From NCBI RefSeq assembly GCF_005843885.1, contig NZ_CP040443.1, positions 744,001 to 808,000 on the forward strand: DNA of 64,000 nt, written 5' to 3'. The position numbers and the translations under genes are program-made. Below are positions 8,995 through 17,234 of the stretch, piece after piece (position 1 is the first letter of the stretch; each line of letters begins with the position of its first letter). Origin of the DNA: Escherichia sp. E4742. GTDB taxonomy: Bacteria > Pseudomonadota > Gammaproteobacteria > Enterobacterales > Enterobacteriaceae. The notes beneath the pieces are model-generated. The model saw only the letters and a list, made by a program, of their open reading frames with translations, made no database searches and had not been told where the DNA came from.

Positions 8995-10912
8995 TGGGAG
9001 TTCCCCGCTGGCGCGGGGAACACTATATCCGCACATTTGATCAAAAAGTTTTAGACGGTTTATCCCCGCTGGCGCGGGGAACACATATATGCACCGATAT
9101 AAACTTTTAATTCTGACGGTTTATCCCCGCTGGCGCGGGGAACACATCCCCCCCCGAATGGCAGGGAGTGTTTTACGGTTTATCCCCGCTGGCGCGGGGA
9201 ACACTGGCGGGTTGGTAACAATGAGCATGAAACGCCCGGTTTATCCCCGCTGGCGCGGGGAACACGTAATCACTTCGACCTTGATCCAGTTCGATGCCGG
9301 TTTATCCCCGCTGGCGCGGGGAACACGCCTCGGCAAACATTTAGCTACTTACAGAACGCGGTTTATCCCCGCTGGCGCGGGGAACACTGAGACGCTCCCG
9401 GATGAGGTTATACTGTACGCGGTTTATCCCCGCTGGCGCGGGGAACACTCCGGAAGGATTACACCGTAATCTCGCTCAGCCGGTTTATCCCCGCTGGCGC
9501 GGGGAACACATATAATGCAAGCATATATCACAGCAAAGGTGCGGTTTATCCCCGCTGGCGCGGGGAACACTTGTATGCACCCTCAAGCCAGTATCGGTAT
9601 GACGGTTTATCCCCGCTGGCGCGGGGAACACCTCTGCCACTACTGGCGCAGAGAGTGAAGTGTCGGTTTATCCCCGCTGGCGCGGGGAACACATTCAGTG
9701 ACTGCGCTGTCTCAGGTGATCGCACGGTTTATCCCCGCTGGCGCGGGGAACACGGTGCCACAATCTCCGCCCCGCCACCGACAACCGGTTTATCCCCGCT
9801 GGCGCGGGGAACACAAAATCGCGCCACTGAAAAACTACCTGCGCCGCGGTTTATCCCCGCTGGCGCGGGGAACACATCCGCGATGAAAGTCGCATTAACT
9901 CCGCAGGCGGTTTATCCCCGCTGGCGCGGGGAACACTTTCATATCCACCACCTGATTAATGCGTTCTGCGGTTTATCCCCGCTGGCGCGGGGAACACGAA
10001 CTGGTGACTGAACTACATGATGAGCAACACGGTTTATCCCCGCTGGCGCGGGGAACACCCAATCATGACACCGAACGTATCAGCCGATCCCGGTTTATCC
10101 CCGCTGGCGCGGGGAACACTGAAGGCCGGATGTGGAAAGGCCCCGAGTCAACGGTTTATCCCCGCTGGCGCGGGGAACACGTGGACAAACTCAACATGAT
10201 CCCCGGCGTTAACGGTTTATCCCCGCTGGCGCGGGGAACACGAGCGACTGGAGGGGGATGCGCGTCGTGTTGCCGGTTTATCCCCGCTGGCGCGGGGAAC
10301 ACGTCCACTGAAACAGGGCCGGCATCCCAGATTCGCGGTTTATCCCCGCTGGCGCGGGGAACACGTTTACCCGCCAGGCGAAGTGGTGTTCGTGGCCGGT
10401 TTATCCCCGCTGGCGCGGGGAACACTGTGGTATCCAGAATGATGGAAAATGCGGTTGCGGTTTATCCCCGCTGGCGCGGGGAACACCTGGCAGCACTCAA
10501 CATGCTGGCAGAGCGTGGCGGTTTATCCCCGCTGGCGCGGGGAACACAGCAGCAGGACGCTCAAAGAGCCTGGAAGCAAGGTTTATCCCCGCTGGCGCGG
10601 GGAACACGGTGGTGATCATCCAGCTTTCCATCTGCCTGACGGTTTATCCCCGCTGGCGCGGGGAACACCTGACGGCATATCAGCGCGATCACCGGGCCGT
10701 CGGTTTATCCCCGCTGGCGCGGGGAACACATTAACCGGCGACACACAGATATTTTTATCGGCGGTTTATCCCCGCTGGCGCGGGGAACACGCCAGAAAGC
10801 CATACAAAGCGAATTTCAAAGGTGGTTTATCCCCGCTGGCGCGGGGAACACTTGCTAAACCACGAAATTCTGATCCCTGCCGCAGGTTTATCCCCGCTGG
10901 CGCGGGGAACAC
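8995..10912 (-). CRISPR. CRISPR array I, type I-E, 32 repeats and 31 spacers
   Basis: There are 29-bp repeats at 8995, 9056, 9117, 9176, 9237, 9298, and then almost every 61 bp up to 10884. Read on the minus strand (the crRNA sense) each is GTGTTCCCCGCG-CCAGCGGGG-ATAAACCG with a 6-bp stem. The distal copy (8995-9023) is degenerate in its last third. Spacers are 32 nt except 30 nt at 9146-9175, 33 nt at 10303-10335 and 31 nt at 10548-10578. The last base of the repeat differs from G at three leader-proximal copies (10579, 10823, 10884). The leader and cas2 are on the high-coordinate side, so the newest spacers are near 10900. The spacer origins could not be identified by eye. Confidence 0.99.
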
Positions 10913-11008
10913 ACTAAGCATACATAACTGTTTTTAAACAACTTTATTTCACATCAACAATCTACCAACCAAATTAAAACATTTCCTTAATTTTAAAGAA
11001 CGGATAAC
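10913..11008 (-). promoter_or_regulatory. CRISPR array I leader
   Basis: This 96-bp AT-rich stretch lies between the first repeat and the cas2 stop. On the minus strand it contains a TTGGTAGATTGTTGA element that also occurs, slightly changed, next to array II. Leaders carry the array promoter and the IHF/Cas1-Cas2 integration signals; the exact promoter was not resolved. Confidence 0.75.
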
Positions 11009-11302
11009 TTATTGATTATCAACAGGAAGAAACGAAACCAACCGTAACCCATCCAAATCCACCGGAATACGTCTGTTTTCACCCCAGGTCTGAAATTCAA
11101 AACCCGACTCGGTATTGGTCGCCCAGGCCATTACCACATTTCCGCAACCTGCCAGTTGAGAGATTTGCTGCCAGATCATCTCCCGAATACGTTTGGACGT
11201 ATCTCCGACATAAACACCGGCACGCACTTCCAGGAGCCAGATCGCGAGCCGTCCACGTAAGCGCGGCGGGACATTTTCTGTAACAACGACGACCATACTC
11301 AT
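11009..11302 (-). CDS. cas2: CRISPR adaptation endonuclease-fold protein Cas2 (I-E)
   Basis: This 97-residue protein is the I-E Cas2 (CasE-type Cas2, starting MSMVVVVTENVPPRLRGRLA). It is the structural dimer that bridges two Cas1 dimers in the spacer integrase. Compared with the 94-residue K-12 protein I remember, it has several changes (GDTSKRIREM, CGNVVMA, TWGENRRIP) and a DNQ tail. Its start overlaps the cas1 stop by 4 bases. It is the last gene of the casABCDE-cas1-cas2 run. Confidence 0.96.
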   Translation of the reverse strand: MSMVVVVTENVPPRLRGRLAIWLLEVRAGVYVGDTSKRIREMIWQQISQLAGCGNVVMAWATNTESGFEFQTWGENRRIPVDLDGLRLVSFLPVDNQ

Positions 11303-12222
11303 CCGCCGCGTCCCCGGTGACCGCTATCGCCCAGCGTTTCAGGTTCAGGGATGGCAGGCGGCAACATATCCGGCGCGGGTTGTGGTGGTTCAATTTCACC
11401 TGCGGCAAGCACTTCCTCGATTAACGGAATTAATTTGCCCGTTAACTTACTGCTACGGAAAATATCACGACAGGCCAACCTGACTTCTTTATCTGGTTCT
11501 GCGGGTTGCCTCGCTGCTATTTCAAATGCCTTTGGCACAACCGAATCAAATTTAATGATATCGGCTATGTCATAAACAAATGAAAGCGGTTTGCCACTAT
11601 GGATAAAACCAATAGCGGGCGCATATCCCGCAGCTAATACTGCCGCTTCAGATATACCGTACAGGCATGATGTGGCAGCACTGATGCAGCGATTGACAAC
11701 ATCGCCTTTTTCCCAGTCTTTAGGATCGTATTTGCGACCATTCCATTTCACACCATATTGTTTCGCCAGTAATGCATACGTCTGGCGAACGCGGGATCCC
11801 TCAATTCCCCGTAGCTGCTCCACTGAACGGCGAGCTGGTGGTGGCTCACGAAAACGTAATTCATACATTTTGCGCACCACCTTCAGCCGTAAATCTTCCG
11901 TTAAAGCAAGCTTTTCCTGGTAGAGTAATTTATCTGCCCGCGCCCCACCGGGTTGTCCGGAAGAGTAAACGCGAACGCCCGCTTCACCGACCCAGACCAG
12001 CAGTGTTCCCACCGTGGCGGCCAGATGCACCGCCGCGTGGGAAACTCTCGTTCCTGGTTCGAGCATAATGCACGCGACCGATCCCACCGGAATATGCGTG
12101 CGGATCCCGGTTTTGTCGATCAGCACGAAAGCGCCGTCCAGTACGTCGATTTGACCGTACTGGAGGAAGATCATAGAGGTGCGATCTTTTAACGGGATCG
12201 GACTCAGTGGTACAAACGTCAC
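11299..12222 (-). CDS. cas1: CRISPR integrase Cas1 (I-E)
   Basis: This 307-residue integrase inserts new spacers at the leader-proximal repeat. The catalytic metal ligands are in place: Glu141 (RGIEGSR), His208 (GFIHSG) and Asp221 (YDIADI). The start is GTG at 12222, overlapping the casE stop as GTGA. The C-terminal tail after about residue 275 is Pro-rich and differs from K-12, while the core is very similar, so the adaptation module should work. Confidence 0.97.
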   Translation of the reverse strand: MTFVPLSPIPLKDRTSMIFLQYGQIDVLDGAFVLIDKTGIRTHIPVGSVACIMLEPGTRVSHAAVHLAATVGTLLVWVGEAGVRVYSSGQPGGARADKLLYQEKLALTEDLRLKVVRKMYELRFREPPPARRSVEQLRGIEGSRVRQTYALLAKQYGVKWNGRKYDPKDWEKGDVVNRCISAATSCLYGISEAAVLAAGYAPAIGFIHSGKPLSFVYDIADIIKFDSVVPKAFEIAARQPAEPDKEVRLACRDIFRSSKLTGKLIPLIEEVLAAGEIEPPQPAPDMLPPAIPEPETLGDSGHRGRGG

Positions 12223-12869
12223 GCCTCTGCTCCGGGTTTGATCAGCATCAGACCACAGCCGAACGCGCGGCTTTTGCCATACCCCTGGCTCAGACGTTGC
12301 AGAAATAACCCGGGATCGGTGACCGTAAGCATCCCCGTATAATCCACACTACTGAACTGGATCAGTTGCCGGGCGTTTTCCCGCCGCAGTTGTTGTTGTC
12401 GGTAGGCATCAACCGAGGTATCCAGTAGTGTAAAACCACTTCTTTCCCCCTGCGCTGCCAGCCAGTCCAGCGCCGCCTGTTGTTGATGCAACCAGACATC
12501 ACTTCCTTCCGCCTGTCCCCTCACCTGCCGTTTCGCCTCCATCAGCAGATCGTGGCGCTTACCCGCTTTACAGATTGTTGGATTCGCCCGCAGGTTGAAA
12601 CAAAGTTGTTGTCCGGTACGCAACTCGGGCACAAATGACCGGCATTCGATGGTGAACGTTTCACTTTCCGCCGGGCGTTCCTGCGAGAGGACAAAAAAGC
12701 GAAACGCCCCCTGGAGTTCTTCCCGACGATAAAGAAATGGCCTTTCTTTGCCGCCAGGGAAGAGATCCCATAGCCACTGATGCATCACATATTCCCCGCG
12801 ATCCACCAGATGCAACAACTGCGCAGGCGAAAGCTGGCCGGTATTTAAGGTTATTCTTGAGAGGTACAT
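12219..12869 (-). CDS. casE: crRNA-processing endoribonuclease Cas6e (CasE)
   Basis: This 216-residue ferredoxin-fold RNase cleaves the precursor RNA at the base of each repeat hairpin and stays on the 3' end of the crRNA in Cascade. The MYLSRITL start, a YVMHQWLWDLF motif aligning with the catalytic histidine region (His30 here) and the Gly-rich loop KSRAFGCGLML near the C-terminus are Cas6e hallmarks. The frame is open upstream to 13007, but 12869 gives the family N-terminus and a good GGAGGAACC ribosome site. It overlaps casD by 19 bases. It is longer than K-12 CasE (199 residues) and clearly diverged. Confidence 0.95.
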   Translation of the reverse strand: MYLSRITLNTGQLSPAQLLHLVDRGEYVMHQWLWDLFPGGKERPFLYRREELQGAFRFFVLSQERPAESETFTIECRSFVPELRTGQQLCFNLRANPTICKAGKRHDLLMEAKRQVRGQAEGSDVWLHQQQAALDWLAAQGERSGFTLLDTSVDAYRQQQLRRENARQLIQFSSVDYTGMLTVTDPGLFLQRLSQGYGKSRAFGCGLMLIKPGAEA

Positions 12870-13597
12870 GGTTCCTCCTTGCTGAGCCACGGCCCCTGAT
12901 TGACGGTGCGTTCCCCAAACAGCCACTGCTGACGATTTAAAGGAACATCCCGGCGGCGTAATCTTTTGCTCGCAACCAGCCCCTCGTGCTCCCCTTCCCA
13001 CCAGCATTCATCCTGAAGTTTCGGGAGTGATACTTTCAGGTCGTGGAAACGATCCTGATACTGGAGGTATGCGTTACGTAAGACATCAGACGCGCTGCCT
13101 TCGAGCAGTAACGGCGCAAGTGGTAATGCCAGCGGATGACTTTTTCGCCCCAGATAAAGCGGAAAAACCGGATGACGTAAACCATCCTGTAATTGCTTGA
13201 GACTGTATGGCGCATCGGTAGTTTTTGCCACAGCCACCATCCACCAGGCATCGGTGTAGTAGTCGCGCCGGGAGATAATCGCGCTCAGAAGAGCAGGATC
13301 GCTCAACTCTTCGCGACGGCTGAAATAACGCGCTTTACGCACCTCTTTTGGCATCTGGATCGTGTGATAATCTCGTGCCCAGCGCGGGTTATGGCTGGCG
13401 CAAACCACCAGTGAATAGTGGCGATTAAACGCGTTTAAGCGTTCAGTGTCATCACGTCGGATCCCTACGCCAGCAGCCAGCAGCCCCAGCAATGCTGAGC
13501 GCGAAGGCAGTTCATGGGTATGACGCACTTCACCGGGGGCATCGACGCCCCAGGATGCCATCGGCCCATGAAGCTGAAAAATCAGATATTGGCTCAT
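12851..13597 (-). CDS. casD: Cascade subunit Cas5e (CasD)
   Basis: This 248-residue protein begins with the Cas5 signature MSQYLIFQLHGPMASWG. It caps the 5' handle of the crRNA in the Cascade complex. It starts 10 bases after casC and overlaps casE. It is about 24 residues longer than the K-12 protein, most of it in the C-terminal third. Confidence 0.94.
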   Translation of the reverse strand: MSQYLIFQLHGPMASWGVDAPGEVRHTHELPSRSALLGLLAAGVGIRRDDTERLNAFNRHYSLVVCASHNPRWARDYHTIQMPKEVRKARYFSRREELSDPALLSAIISRRDYYTDAWWMVAVAKTTDAPYSLKQLQDGLRHPVFPLYLGRKSHPLALPLAPLLLEGSASDVLRNAYLQYQDRFHDLKVSLPKLQDECWWEGEHEGLVASKRLRRRDVPLNRQQWLFGERTVNQGPWLSKEEPCTSQE

Positions 13598-13607
13598 AAG
13601 CCGCCCC

Positions 13608-14663
13608 TTACGCGCAGATAAAGTCCAGTACGTCCTTCATGCTTCCCTGTTTGTTCATCACGTCAAAACTTACGCATTCAGTCTTCTGTTCGTAGACTGT
13701 ATTCATGTTTTCACGAAGCGTTGTAATACGCTGCACCGCCACATCTAACTGACGGGTACCATTGATCGGTTCATAAAAAGCCGCCGCCAGAGAGCGCGGT
13801 TGTTCGGTACCTTTTTCTGCCAGCGCCCAGGAGGCGTAGGCACGGCTGGCAAAGCTGTTTTGTTTACCGGTGGGGGAGACTTTAAGCGCGGCTTCCGTAA
13901 AGGCGTGTATGGTCTGATTAGCCAATGCTTCGTCACCGCCAAGGTTTTCTACCAGCCGATCTTTATCGATACAGATATAGGTGTAGAAAAGTGCTGAGCC
14001 GAACCCGGTTTCTCCTAGATGCCCGGCACCGGCATCTTCAGAGGCCTGGCGCAAATCATCAACGGCGGTAAAAAAATCATCTTCGACAATCGTTTCACTG
14101 ACACCAAATGCATGCGCTACCTGGCAGGCAGCTTCAACATTAAATTCGGGTTTATTCGCCAGCATACGACCAAACATAGCGATATCTACCGCCATACGGT
14201 CTTTACGTAACAAAGCGAGATCTTCCTCTTTTGGCGCGCGCTTTTCTTCTGCCAGTTGATGGGCCAGCGCTTTTACGGCGTCAAATTCTGCCGGGCTGAT
14301 ATGGACTAACTGTTCAGTTTCGGCGTTACTGAGCGGATCTTTTGGTTTTTTGTCATTTTTAGCTTTTCCAAGATAATCCGCAATTTTTGCCGCCCATTCG
14401 ATGGCTTTTTTATCTTCGATTCCTTTCTCAATCAGGATAGTTGCCGCCTCACGCGCGATACGCCCACTGCGAATACCAATATGGCCCGCCAGCGCCTGTT
14501 CAAAAAGTGCAGAAGTGCGCCATGCACGTTTAAGACTTTGCGAAGAAACGCGCAGACGCGTTGCGCCACCCAGCACCACAGTTTTCGGCGCACCGGTGTC
14601 ATCACGGTTAAGGTTGGCAGCAGGGTAAGCGGTTAACAAATGAAGCTGAATAAATGTTGTCAT
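13608..14663 (-). CDS. casC: Cascade backbone subunit Cas7e (CasC)
   Basis: This 351-residue RNA-binding subunit forms the six-copy backbone of Cascade along the crRNA. The N-terminal LNRDD and RVSSQSLKRAWR motifs are those of Cas7e. In known Cascade structures the thumb of each copy flips out every sixth base of the crRNA, which matters for the cas-operon target described at 17057. It lies 11 bases after casB. Confidence 0.95.
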   Translation of the reverse strand: MTTFIQLHLLTAYPAANLNRDDTGAPKTVVLGGATRLRVSSQSLKRAWRTSALFEQALAGHIGIRSGRIAREAATILIEKGIEDKKAIEWAAKIADYLGKAKNDKKPKDPLSNAETEQLVHISPAEFDAVKALAHQLAEEKRAPKEEDLALLRKDRMAVDIAMFGRMLANKPEFNVEAACQVAHAFGVSETIVEDDFFTAVDDLRQASEDAGAGHLGETGFGSALFYTYICIDKDRLVENLGGDEALANQTIHAFTEAALKVSPTGKQNSFASRAYASWALAEKGTEQPRSLAAAFYEPINGTRQLDVAVQRITTLRENMNTVYEQKTECVSFDVMNKQGSMKDVLDFICA

Positions 14664-14674
14664 GAGATAGTCCT

Positions 14675-15214
14675 TTATTGATTTTGTTCGTTATCGGCGT
14701 CGCCAGCCTGGTAATATTCCAGTGCCCAGCGAATACGGATAAATTCGGTTGGCCGCTGCTGGCGGCGGTGATGATTGAGCAGGTCGTCGCTCTCCTGGCA
14801 CCAGCGGAAAATATCGTCTGCTAAAGAGATAAGATTGACGGAACCATTTAATAATTTGACCGCGCGACGTAACTGACGCAGTAAATCATCCGGGGTTTTT
14901 ACTGCCGACAGGCGAGTAAAACGCCCCTCAGACATTACCGCCGCCAGCTGCGCGGCAAAAGGCTGCCGTTCATCAATAACTTTTACATTGGCGCTAACTG
15001 CGGCGACCAGCGCCAGTGCGGTAAAACGCCACTCTTGTGCTTCAATTTTCCACAAAGTGTGGGTCTGCATCAGCAGAGAACGAAACCCTTCTGACAAGCA
15101 AACATCATTAACCGTTGTGCTACGCCGCAGACTGGCACGATTGCCGCGTTTAGCCTGCAACTCTTCGTGCCATTTACGCAGCGTGGCTTTGTGCTCCTCT
15201 TTTACAATACTCAT
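14675..15214 (-). CDS. casB: Cascade small subunit Cse2/Cas11 (CasB)
   Basis: This 179-residue, mostly helical basic protein is in the position of casB, between casA and casC. It carries the WRFTALALVAAVSAN segment typical of Cse2. Two copies stabilise the R-loop on the belly of Cascade. The start overlaps the casA stop by 4 bases. Sequence similarity to K-12 is low, so the call rests mostly on position, size and a few motifs. Confidence 0.9.
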   Translation of the reverse strand: MSIVKEEHKATLRKWHEELQAKRGNRASLRRSTTVNDVCLSEGFRSLLMQTHTLWKIEAQEWRFTALALVAAVSANVKVIDERQPFAAQLAAVMSEGRFTRLSAVKTPDDLLRQLRRAVKLLNGSVNLISLADDIFRWCQESDDLLNHHRRQQRPTEFIRIRWALEYYQAGDADNEQNQ

Positions 15215-16770
15215 TCAGCAGCCTCCTGCTTTTTCTCCCTGGCGGCTTTAGCACTTTGCTTCTCCGCCGATGTTGTAAAATATTTCTTGCGCGCGGTCAT
15301 GACGCGTTTTAAATCAACGGGCTCATAAGGATTGGTGAATACACGCTCGTCAAAATCCTGACGCGCGAATAACCAAATCTCCTTATTCCATTTGCTGAGT
15401 AATTCATCCGCATCCTGACCTTCTTCAATTTGGCGCACTAACCTCAGGAAGCGATGCTGAGTTTTGTTCCAGAAGTCGATATCCACAAAACTGAAATCAC
15501 CCCGTGCACCTTTTGGATCGGAGAACCATGCTTCTTTCAATGCACTCCGTAACAGACTTAGAATTCGTGAAGCCGTTTGCGCAGCCAGCCGCAGTTTCGG
15601 TATCTGGCCTTCTTTTTTATTGAGTAACAGAGGGAAATGGTGTTCGTACCAACAGCGCGCTTTCATGTTGTCGAAATCATAGCCAAATCCCCACAGGCCC
15701 ACTTTTGCCTGTTTCAGACTGCTGGCATTAAAGAGTTTCACCACCAGCGCGGGCAGTTCCGTATTGTTTTCTGATTTACCCATTGCGATAAGGCCTAACC
15801 AGTCGCGCCAGATTAAACCGCCCGGTTGTGGTTTGACCGAGTAAAACTCGCCCTCTTTAAGTGGTACACGGTAAGGCGTTAAGGGATGCTGCCACATGGC
15901 ATAATTCGCACCGTAATTTTTGGTCGTCATCAGGCTCAGGAGCGCATCGCTGTGCTCACCGCAAATATCGCAGTTGCCAATTGAGGTTGTCTTAAAATCA
16001 ATACGAATACGCCGCGGCATTCCCCAGTACGCCTGGAGTTTATTAACCTGATCATGGGTTACCACCGCACCGGCCAGTTCGCTGGTACGCGTCGGGCCAA
16101 GCCAGGGGAAAATCAGATCGTCAAATTTTTTGGGTAGCGGTAAGTCGGCTTCATCCTGCGGCATCACATTGAGCCACAGTTTGCGCCACAAGGGCGTTTG
16201 TTGATTACCCTGATATTCCTGTAATTCAATCAGAGTCGTCATCGGCCCACCACCGCGTAAACCGGTGCGATAGCCTTTGCCACCTGATGGCGCATTTAAC
16301 TGTAGGGAGAACAGAGCTAACGCAGAACAATGAGGGCATACGTGTTCAGTCACGCCACGCTTAATAAAGTGGTCTTTATTAAACTTCGTTGTTTGAGCGC
16401 CGGGAATCTCAGGCAGTAGCGAAGCGACCTGAACTTTATCTCCGGTGAGCGCTTCAAAATCCTGCATAAATGAAGGGGAATCTGGCCCAAACTGGAAAGC
16501 GTGTTCTAACGACATCAATGCTTCCCGTAGCTTTTCAGCTTCCAGTCCGTCTTCCCAGATATCATCCCAACGACGTTGATCTTTTGGCGCGAAGCTGGTT
16601 TGTAATAGTCCCAACAAAAACTGCCATGCCGCCCCCTGGAGATCTGCCCGTGGCGCAGCGATATCGACAACATTTTCATCCGCCAGATCGACTGGCGCCA
16701 GTTTGCCTGTCGTTCCGTCTTTAAAACGAACAGGCAACCACGGGGAAGTAATTAAACTAGTAGGGTACAT
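15211..16770 (-). CDS. casA: Cascade large subunit Cse1/Cas8e (CasA)
   Basis: This 519-residue large subunit reads the PAM and recruits Cas3. Two CxxC pairs (VCPHCSAL near residue 148 and NCDICGEH near 270) form the zinc site known from Cse1. It is the first gene of the casABCDE-cas1-cas2 operon; a long 5' untranslated region separates it from the promoter candidate near 17.08 kb. A Lys/Glu-rich C-terminal tail is present. Length is near the K-12 protein (502) but the sequence is divergent. Confidence 0.94.
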   Translation of the reverse strand: MYPTSLITSPWLPVRFKDGTTGKLAPVDLADENVVDIAAPRADLQGAAWQFLLGLLQTSFAPKDQRRWDDIWEDGLEAEKLREALMSLEHAFQFGPDSPSFMQDFEALTGDKVQVASLLPEIPGAQTTKFNKDHFIKRGVTEHVCPHCSALALFSLQLNAPSGGKGYRTGLRGGGPMTTLIELQEYQGNQQTPLWRKLWLNVMPQDEADLPLPKKFDDLIFPWLGPTRTSELAGAVVTHDQVNKLQAYWGMPRRIRIDFKTTSIGNCDICGEHSDALLSLMTTKNYGANYAMWQHPLTPYRVPLKEGEFYSVKPQPGGLIWRDWLGLIAMGKSENNTELPALVVKLFNASSLKQAKVGLWGFGYDFDNMKARCWYEHHFPLLLNKKEGQIPKLRLAAQTASRILSLLRSALKEAWFSDPKGARGDFSFVDIDFWNKTQHRFLRLVRQIEEGQDADELLSKWNKEIWLFARQDFDERVFTNPYEPVDLKRVMTARKKYFTTSAEKQSAKAAREKKQEAAE

Positions 16771-17053
16771 AACTATTCCTTATTAAAATCACCATCCATG
16801 GCATTTATCATCCCTTAAACTTTTAGTTAACCGATAACTGAAAACTAACTGACAACCTTTTACCAAAACGGACCATTAGTCGACAAAACAGTCGTTTACA
16901 GCGGGAGGCCTTTTCTTCCATGGTACAACCCTTTTACATAATTCTCATACTCTGAAATAGCCAATCAGTCCTGCATCCAGAGCCTATATTTGGGTAAAAA
17001 AAACTCAACTCTCCCAAACTGAGCAAAGGTTACTCCTCGCATCCAAAGCTGTA

Positions 17054-17089
17054 AAGGTGGTAAGAGGGAATTCATTTTAAATCAAAAGC
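17054..17089 (+). promoter_or_regulatory. Predicted CreR-Cascade target: AAG PAM plus protospacer on the cas promoter
   Basis: AAG at 17054-17056 is a canonical I-E PAM. The next bases from 17057 match the CreR spacer (17148 onward) at positions 1-5, 7-11, 13, 14, 16, 17, 19, 21-23 and 25. Mismatches are at 6, 12, 18 and 24, the positions flipped out in Cascade, plus 15, 20 and from 26 on. The complete seed with a decayed distal part should allow Cascade binding without efficient Cas3 cutting. The site covers the -10 and start region of the cas promoter candidate. Confidence 0.75.
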
Positions 17090-17102
17090 AGTTCTATCTC
17101 AG
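17074..17102 (-). promoter_or_regulatory. Candidate casA operon promoter (Pcas)
   Basis: On the minus strand CTGAGA (17102 to 17097) and TAAAAT (17079 to 17074) are separated by exactly 17 bp, matching 9 of 12 consensus positions. Transcription would start at about 17067, leaving a leader of nearly 300 nt before casA. A weaker alternative is TTTACA (17055 to 17050) with TAACCT 17 bp later. Either would be blocked by Cascade on 17054-17089. Confidence 0.5.
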
Positions 17103-17106
17103 TGAA

Positions 17107-17115
17107 TGCTATACT
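17107..17115 (+). promoter_or_regulatory. Extended -10 promoter for the CreR-like RNA
   Basis: TGCTATACT is an extended -10 (TGn plus TATACT). A start 6-8 bases downstream falls at about 17121-17123, the first bases of the first repeat-like hairpin. No good -35 is seen, which an extended -10 does not require. It is back to back with the cas promoter candidate. Confidence 0.65.
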
Positions 17116-17118
17116 CCC

Positions 17119-17209
17119 TTCTTCCCTATTAACGTAGGGATGAACCAGTGGTTAGAGGTAACTCTTGTTACACTGTTATTCCGTTCCCCGCACCAGCGGG
17201 GATAAGCCC
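17119..17209 (+). ncRNA. CreR-like mini-CRISPR: two degenerate repeats around one spacer
   Basis: Repeat-like unit 1 (17119-17147) shares start TTCCC, the GGGAT-AACC end and exact spacing with the array repeat. Its stem reads CCCTAT/GTAGGG instead of CCCCGC/GCGGGG, so two base pairs changed on both arms and the hairpin is kept. Unit 2 (17181-17209) is nearly a normal repeat (TTCCCCGCACCAGCGGGG, then ATAAGCCC). They flank a 33-nt spacer (17148-17180). Cleavage by CasE after each stem would give a 62-nt RNA (17140-17201) with handle AUGAACCA, close to a normal 61-nt crRNA. It is antisense to the cas genes, between casA and cas3. The role, repression of cas transcription with Cascade, is inferred from the target at 17057. 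Confidence 0.8.
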
Positions 17210-17230
17210 TGGCGTCATCCGACGCCAGGG
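17207..17230. terminator. Strong hairpin after CreR and after cas3
   Basis: CCCTGGCGTC and GACGCCAGGG form a perfect 10-bp stem with an ATCC loop. It directly follows repeat-like unit 2 on the plus strand and lies 5 bases past the cas3 stop on the minus strand. There is no clear T-run on either side, so it may be a terminator for both transcripts or an RNA-stabilising hairpin. Confidence 0.55.
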
Positions 17231-17234
17231 CATC

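Noticed and set aside
9089..10937. Long open frames inside array I with recurring RFIPAGAGNT / VYPRWRGEH / GLSPLARGT peptides
   Set aside because: They are translations of CRISPR repeats in three frames, not genes. The same applies to 36571-36997 in array II.
16771..17053. Possible CreT-like toxin RNA accompanying the mini-CRISPR
   Set aside because: No small frame with rare-codon run or ribosome site typical of CreT was seen, so I call only the regulator.
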